Shown here: one piece after another, positions 5,304-7,626 of the stretch | Layout of the letters: each line of letters opens with the position of its first letter | Position numbering within the stretch: the first letter of the stretch is position 1 | Assembly (NCBI GenBank): GCA_919902965.1 | Contig: CAKKSJ010000137.1 | Location: forward strand, 1 to 7,626 | Source: Burkholderiales bacterium | GTDB lineage: Bacteria > Pseudomonadota > Gammaproteobacteria > Burkholderiales > SG8-39 | Length of the DNA stretch: 7,626 bases | Reading direction: 5' to 3' | Translations under genes and position numbers: made by a program | Notes under the pieces: model-generated | What the model saw: only the letters and a program-made list of their open reading frames with translations | The model's database searches: none | Told to the model about the DNA's origin: nothing

Positions 5304-7382
5304 ATGGCGGTGCAAAGCCAGGCGGAGTTCTCCCGCTTCCTCACCAAGGCTTACAGCTGGTACACGGTCGGCTTCCTGATCTTCGTCCTCGCTCTGGCGC
5401 TCGGCGAGCGCCTCGGCCTGGCGAAGATCTGGATCGGCTATCTGTTCCTGATCGCCACCGTCGGGGTGTATGCCTGCATCGGCATCATGACCCGCACTGC
5501 CGACGTAGCCGAGTATTACGTGGCGGGACGGCGCGTGCCCGCTTTCTTCAACGGCATGGCAACTGCCGCCGACTGGATGAGCGCGGCATCGTTCATCGGC
5601 CTGACCGGAACCCTCTACCTGAACGGCCACGCCGGCCTCGCTTTCATCCTCGGCTGGACCGGCGGCTACTGCCTGGTTGCGCTGCTGCTCGCACCCTATC
5701 TGCACAAGTTCGGTCAGTACACCATTCCCGATTTCCTCGGCGCGCGCTATGGCGGCCACCTTCCGCGCCTGGTCGGCGCGCTGGCCGCGATCCTGTGCTC
5801 GTTTACCTATGTGGTGGCGCAGATCTACGGCGTCGGCCTGGTGACCACGCGCCTGGTGGGAGTCGCGTTCGAGGTCGGCATTTTCGTCGGCCTGGGCGGC
5901 ATCCTGGTTTGTTCCTTCCTCGGCGGCATGCGCGCGGTCACCTGGACCCAGGTGGCGCAGTACATCGTGCTCATCGTCGCCTACCTGATGCCGGTGGTGT
6001 GGCTGTCGGTGAAGCACACCGGCATCCCGGTGCCGCAACTGGTCTACGGCAAGCTGCTGGAGAAAGTGAGCGCGCGCGAGACCGTGCTCGCCGCCGACCC
6101 GAAGGAGCTGGAAGTGCGTGCCCTGTTCAAGCAGCGCGCGGAGGAGGCCAACGCCAAACTGAAAGGCCTGCCGAAGTCCTACAACGCCGAGAAAGCCAAG
6201 CTCGCAAAGGCGCTCAGCGAGCTGAAAGCGGCAAAGGCGCCGGCCGACAGCGTGCAGGCGGCACGGCTGGCGCTGGACAAGTTTCCGCGCAGCGTGAAAG
6301 AGGCGAAGCTGCGCTGGACGCGCGAGGCCGAGCTTGGCGCCCGCGCTGCGCCGCTACTGCGCCACGCCGAGGCCTTTCCCGGCGCGAGCGAGCGCGAGCG
6401 CGACGTCAGCCGGCACAATTTCCTCGCCCTGGTATTCTGCCTGATGGTGGGCACCGCCGCGCTGCCGCATATACTGATGCGCTACTACACCACGCCGTCG
6501 ACGAAACAGGCGCGCGAGTCGGTGACCTGGTCGCTGTTCTTCATTTTCCTCCTCTATGTCACCGCGCCGGCGCTGGCGGTGCTGGTGAAGTTCGACATCT
6601 ACACCCTGCTGGTCGGCTCCGAGTTCGCCCAACTGCCGGAGTGGGTGGCGGCGTGGCAAAGGGTGGATCCGATGCTGGTGAGCATCTTCGATGCGAACCA
6701 GGACGGTATCGTGCAGTTGGCCGAGATCGCCCTCGGCGCCGACGTGGTGGTGCTGGCGACGCCGGAGATCGCCGGCCTGCCCTATGTGATTTCCGGGCTG
6801 GTGGCGGCGGGCGGCCTGGCGGCGGCGCTCTCGACTGCGGACGGCCTGCTGCTGACCATCTCCAACGCGCTGTCGCACGACATCTACTACAAAATGATCC
6901 AGCCGCGGGCCTCGGCGCAGAAGCGCGTCACCATCTCCAAGATTCTGCTGCTGGTTGTGGCATTGGTGGCAGCGACGGTGGCGAGCCAAAAGCCGGCCGA
7001 CATACTGTTCCTGGTGAGCGCCGCGTTTTCGCTCGCGGCGGCCGCGTTTTTCCCGGCGCTGGTGCTGGGCATTTTCTGGCGCCGCGCCAACAGATGGGGT
7101 GCCACCCTGGGCATGGCCTCTGGCCTGGGCATCACCTTCTACTACATGGCGACGACCCAGCCCTGGCTGCGCAATATTTTTGGCGTCACCGGCCCCATCG
7201 CCGACAAGCTGTGGTTCGAAATTCAGCCGATCTCGGCCGGCATCTGGGGCATTCCGCTCGGCTTCATCGTGATCATCGTGGTGAGCCTGCTCACGCCGCC
7301 TCCCGACAAGGAAACGCAGCTGATGGTCGATAAGGTGCGCTATCCCTACCTGCGCGGCGCAGGCGGCAAGGACGTGGGCTGA
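5304..7382 (+). CDS. Large sodium:solute symporter, VC_2705-type
   Basis: A polytopic inner-membrane transporter of 692 residues, longer than ordinary SSS-family proteins (about 500-550). The start YTVGFLIFVLALALGERLGL, the stretch ATAADWMSAASFIGLTGTLY, TAALPHILMRYYTTPS and ALSTADGLLLTISNALSHD are hallmarks of the large acetate/solute symporter branch, where serine and threonine in ALSTADG contribute to the sodium site. Two features break the membrane pattern: a charged, alanine/lysine-rich insertion at about residues 250-368, and an EF-hand-like loop at 463-474 (DANQDGIVQLAE). ATG 5304 is preferred, with AAGAGA at 5291-5296; GTG 5301 in frame would add one residue. The gene follows the kinase gene by 28 bp with no separate promoter visible, so it is probably cotranscribed. 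The DUF4212 small subunit that often accompanies this family is not encoded here. A monocarboxylate such as acetate is a possible substrate, but unproven. Confidence 0.92.
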   Translation: MAVQSQAEFSRFLTKAYSWYTVGFLIFVLALALGERLGLAKIWIGYLFLIATVGVYACIGIMTRTADVAEYYVAGRRVPAFFNGMATAADWMSAASFIGLTGTLYLNGHAGLAFILGWTGGYCLVALLLAPYLHKFGQYTIPDFLGARYGGHLPRLVGALAAILCSFTYVVAQIYGVGLVTTRLVGVAFEVGIFVGLGGILVCSFLGGMRAVTWTQVAQYIVLIVAYLMPVVWLSVKHTGIPVPQLVYGKLLEKVSARETVLAADPKELEVRALFKQRAEEANAKLKGLPKSYNAEKAKLAKALSELKAAKAPADSVQAARLALDKFPRSVKEAKLRWTREAELGARAAPLLRHAEAFPGASERERDVSRHNFLALVFCLMVGTAALPHILMRYYTTPSTKQARESVTWSLFFIFLLYVTAPALAVLVKFDIYTLLVGSEFAQLPEWVAAWQRVDPMLVSIFDANQDGIVQLAEIALGADVVVLATPEIAGLPYVISGLVAAGGLAAALSTADGLLLTISNALSHDIYYKMIQPRASAQKRVTISKILLLVVALVAATVASQKPADILFLVSAAFSLAAAAFFPALVLGIFWRRANRWGATLGMASGLGITFYYMATTQPWLRNIFGVTGPIADKLWFEIQPISAGIWGIPLGFIVIIVVSLLTPPPDKETQLMVDKVRYPYLRGAGGKDVG
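6051..6410 (+). other. Charged helical insertion within the symporter
   Basis: This stretch encodes about 120 hydrophilic residues (about 250-368 of the symporter) between membrane segments. It is rich in K, E, A and L (for example AEKAKLAKALSELKAAKAP) and has the look of one or two long helices or a coiled coil. It contains no hydrophobic run long enough to cross the membrane, so it must form an extramembrane domain. Part of it may be typical for the large VC_2705 subfamily. Confidence 0.75.
6690..6725 (+). other. EF-hand-like calcium-binding loop in the symporter
   Basis: Residues 463-474 read DANQDGIVQLAE. This matches the 12-residue EF-hand loop at all key positions: D1, N3, D5, G6, a hydrophobic residue at 8 (V) and E12. 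It lies in a soluble segment between membrane spans, shortly before TPEIAGLPYVISGL. Only one loop is seen, whereas EF-hands usually pair. Calcium binding is inferred from the motif alone. Confidence 0.65.
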
Positions 7383-7463
7383 TTCGGATTCCCCGCCCGG
7401 CCGGATTTGCGTTCGGGCGCGCGGCAGCGTTGCGACGACTGAGATCCGGAACACCAAGAAACG

Positions 7464-7498
7464 AAAAAGCCCGCGTTGCCGCGGGCTTTTCTTTCTTC
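7464..7498 (+). terminator. Bidirectional rho-independent terminator
   Basis: An 8-bp GC-rich stem AGCCCGCG (7468-7475) and CGCGGGCT (7480-7487) closes a TTGC loop. It is flanked by AAAAA on the left and a T-rich tract TTTTCTTTCTT on the right. The flanking A and T runs let it work for both strands: it ends the symporter transcript on plus and the convergent partial gene on minus. Confidence 0.93.
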
Positions 7499-7516
7499 GA
7501 GGCGCCGAAGCGCCTC
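7499..7516 (-). other. Stable UUCG-tetraloop hairpin after the convergent gene
   Basis: A perfect 7-bp stem GAGGCGC/GCGCCTC encloses four bases. On the minus strand the loop reads TTCG closed by C-G, the exceptionally stable cUUCGg RNA tetraloop; on the plus strand it reads CGAA. It lies between the stop of the minus-strand gene (7537-7539) and the terminator. It could protect that transcript's 3' end or help termination. There is no T-run directly after it, so it is not a classical terminator by itself. Confidence 0.6.
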
Positions 7517-7536
7517 CATCTCCTACTCCTCCAAAC

Positions 7537-7626
7537 TTAAGTCGCCTCGGTGGAAATATCGCCCGTAAGGCTGGGGTAGCGCACGTGCTCGACCAGATCC
7601 TGAACTTCCTTTTCCGGTGCCGGGGT
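7537..7626 (-). CDS. C-terminal end of a second large sodium:solute symporter (partial)
   Basis: An open frame enters from the right window edge on the minus strand, runs 29 codons and ends at TAA (7537-7539). Its C-terminal peptide aligns without gaps to the C-terminus of the plus-strand symporter: TPAPEKEVQ against TPPPDKETQ and VRYPSL against VRYPYL, 13 identities in 23 positions. This makes it most likely the tail of a paralogous VC_2705-type symporter, arranged tail to tail with the first. Only the cytoplasmic tail is visible, so family assignment rests on this short match. The rest of the gene, its promoter and any partner lie beyond the window. Confidence 0.7.
   Translation of the reverse strand, partial: TPAPEKEVQDLVEHVRYPSLTGDISTEAT

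Noticed and set aside
7383..7450. Inverted repeat CGCCCG/CGGGCG just after the symporter stop.
   Set aside because: Short stem with a loop of about 14 bases and no T-run, in GC-rich DNA. The real terminator follows at 7464.
6354..7457. Long minus-strand open frame of 367 codons opposite the symporter.
   Set aside because: The product is rich in H, R, Q and G with no domain, starts at TTG within the terminator region, and lies antisense to an unmistakable transporter.
7346..7519. Minus-strand 57-codon frame starting at an ATG behind a GGAGGAG-like sequence, after the convergent gene's stop.
   Set aside because: It runs through the UUCG hairpin and the strong terminator and then antisense into the symporter end. 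The composition is arginine/serine-rich and shadow-like, so the purine-rich site is probably chance.

Overview
The window is high-GC DNA with dense, mostly same-strand genes. The tRNA-Phe, the TctD/TctE-like two-component pair and the DUF294/exonuclease/large sodium:solute symporter combination together suggest a proteobacterium, probably a betaproteobacterium. That placement is an inference from gene content and base composition, not from a marker gene.

Layout. At the left edge lies a minus-strand tRNA-Phe(GAA) cut by the window start, with its own promoter just upstream (122-150). About 320 bp of divergent intergenic DNA follows. The plus strand then carries (1) a 633-residue protein with a degenerate cyclic-nucleotide-binding-like domain, two CBS domains and a DUF294 nucleotidyltransferase domain, and (2) a DEDDh 3'-5' exonuclease whose GTG start overlaps the previous stop. 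After a 184-bp gap with a possible extended -10 promoter come (3) an OmpR-type response regulator, (4) a membrane histidine kinase 5 bp later, and (5) a large sodium:solute symporter of the VC_2705 type 28 bp after that. A strong bidirectional rho-independent terminator (about 7464-7498) follows. At the right edge is the last 29 codons of a convergent minus-strand gene, and its C-terminus closely resembles that of symporter (5).

How the genes may work together. The kinase and regulator probably sense a small-molecule or envelope signal and control uptake through the neighbouring symporter. DUF294/CBS proteins and DnaQ-like exonucleases often sit beside large Na+/solute (acetate-like) symporters, so genes 1 and 2 may couple adenylate or nucleotide status to uptake. 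The substrate, the signal and the nucleotidyltransferase target cannot be read from the sequence.

Most unusual points: a canonical EF-hand calcium-binding loop in the symporter, a charged insertion of about 120 residues in the same protein, a convergent paralogous symporter end sharing one terminator region, and the tight coupling of a nucleotidyltransferase to an exonuclease. I found no CRISPR array, insertion sequence, prophage or defence island.
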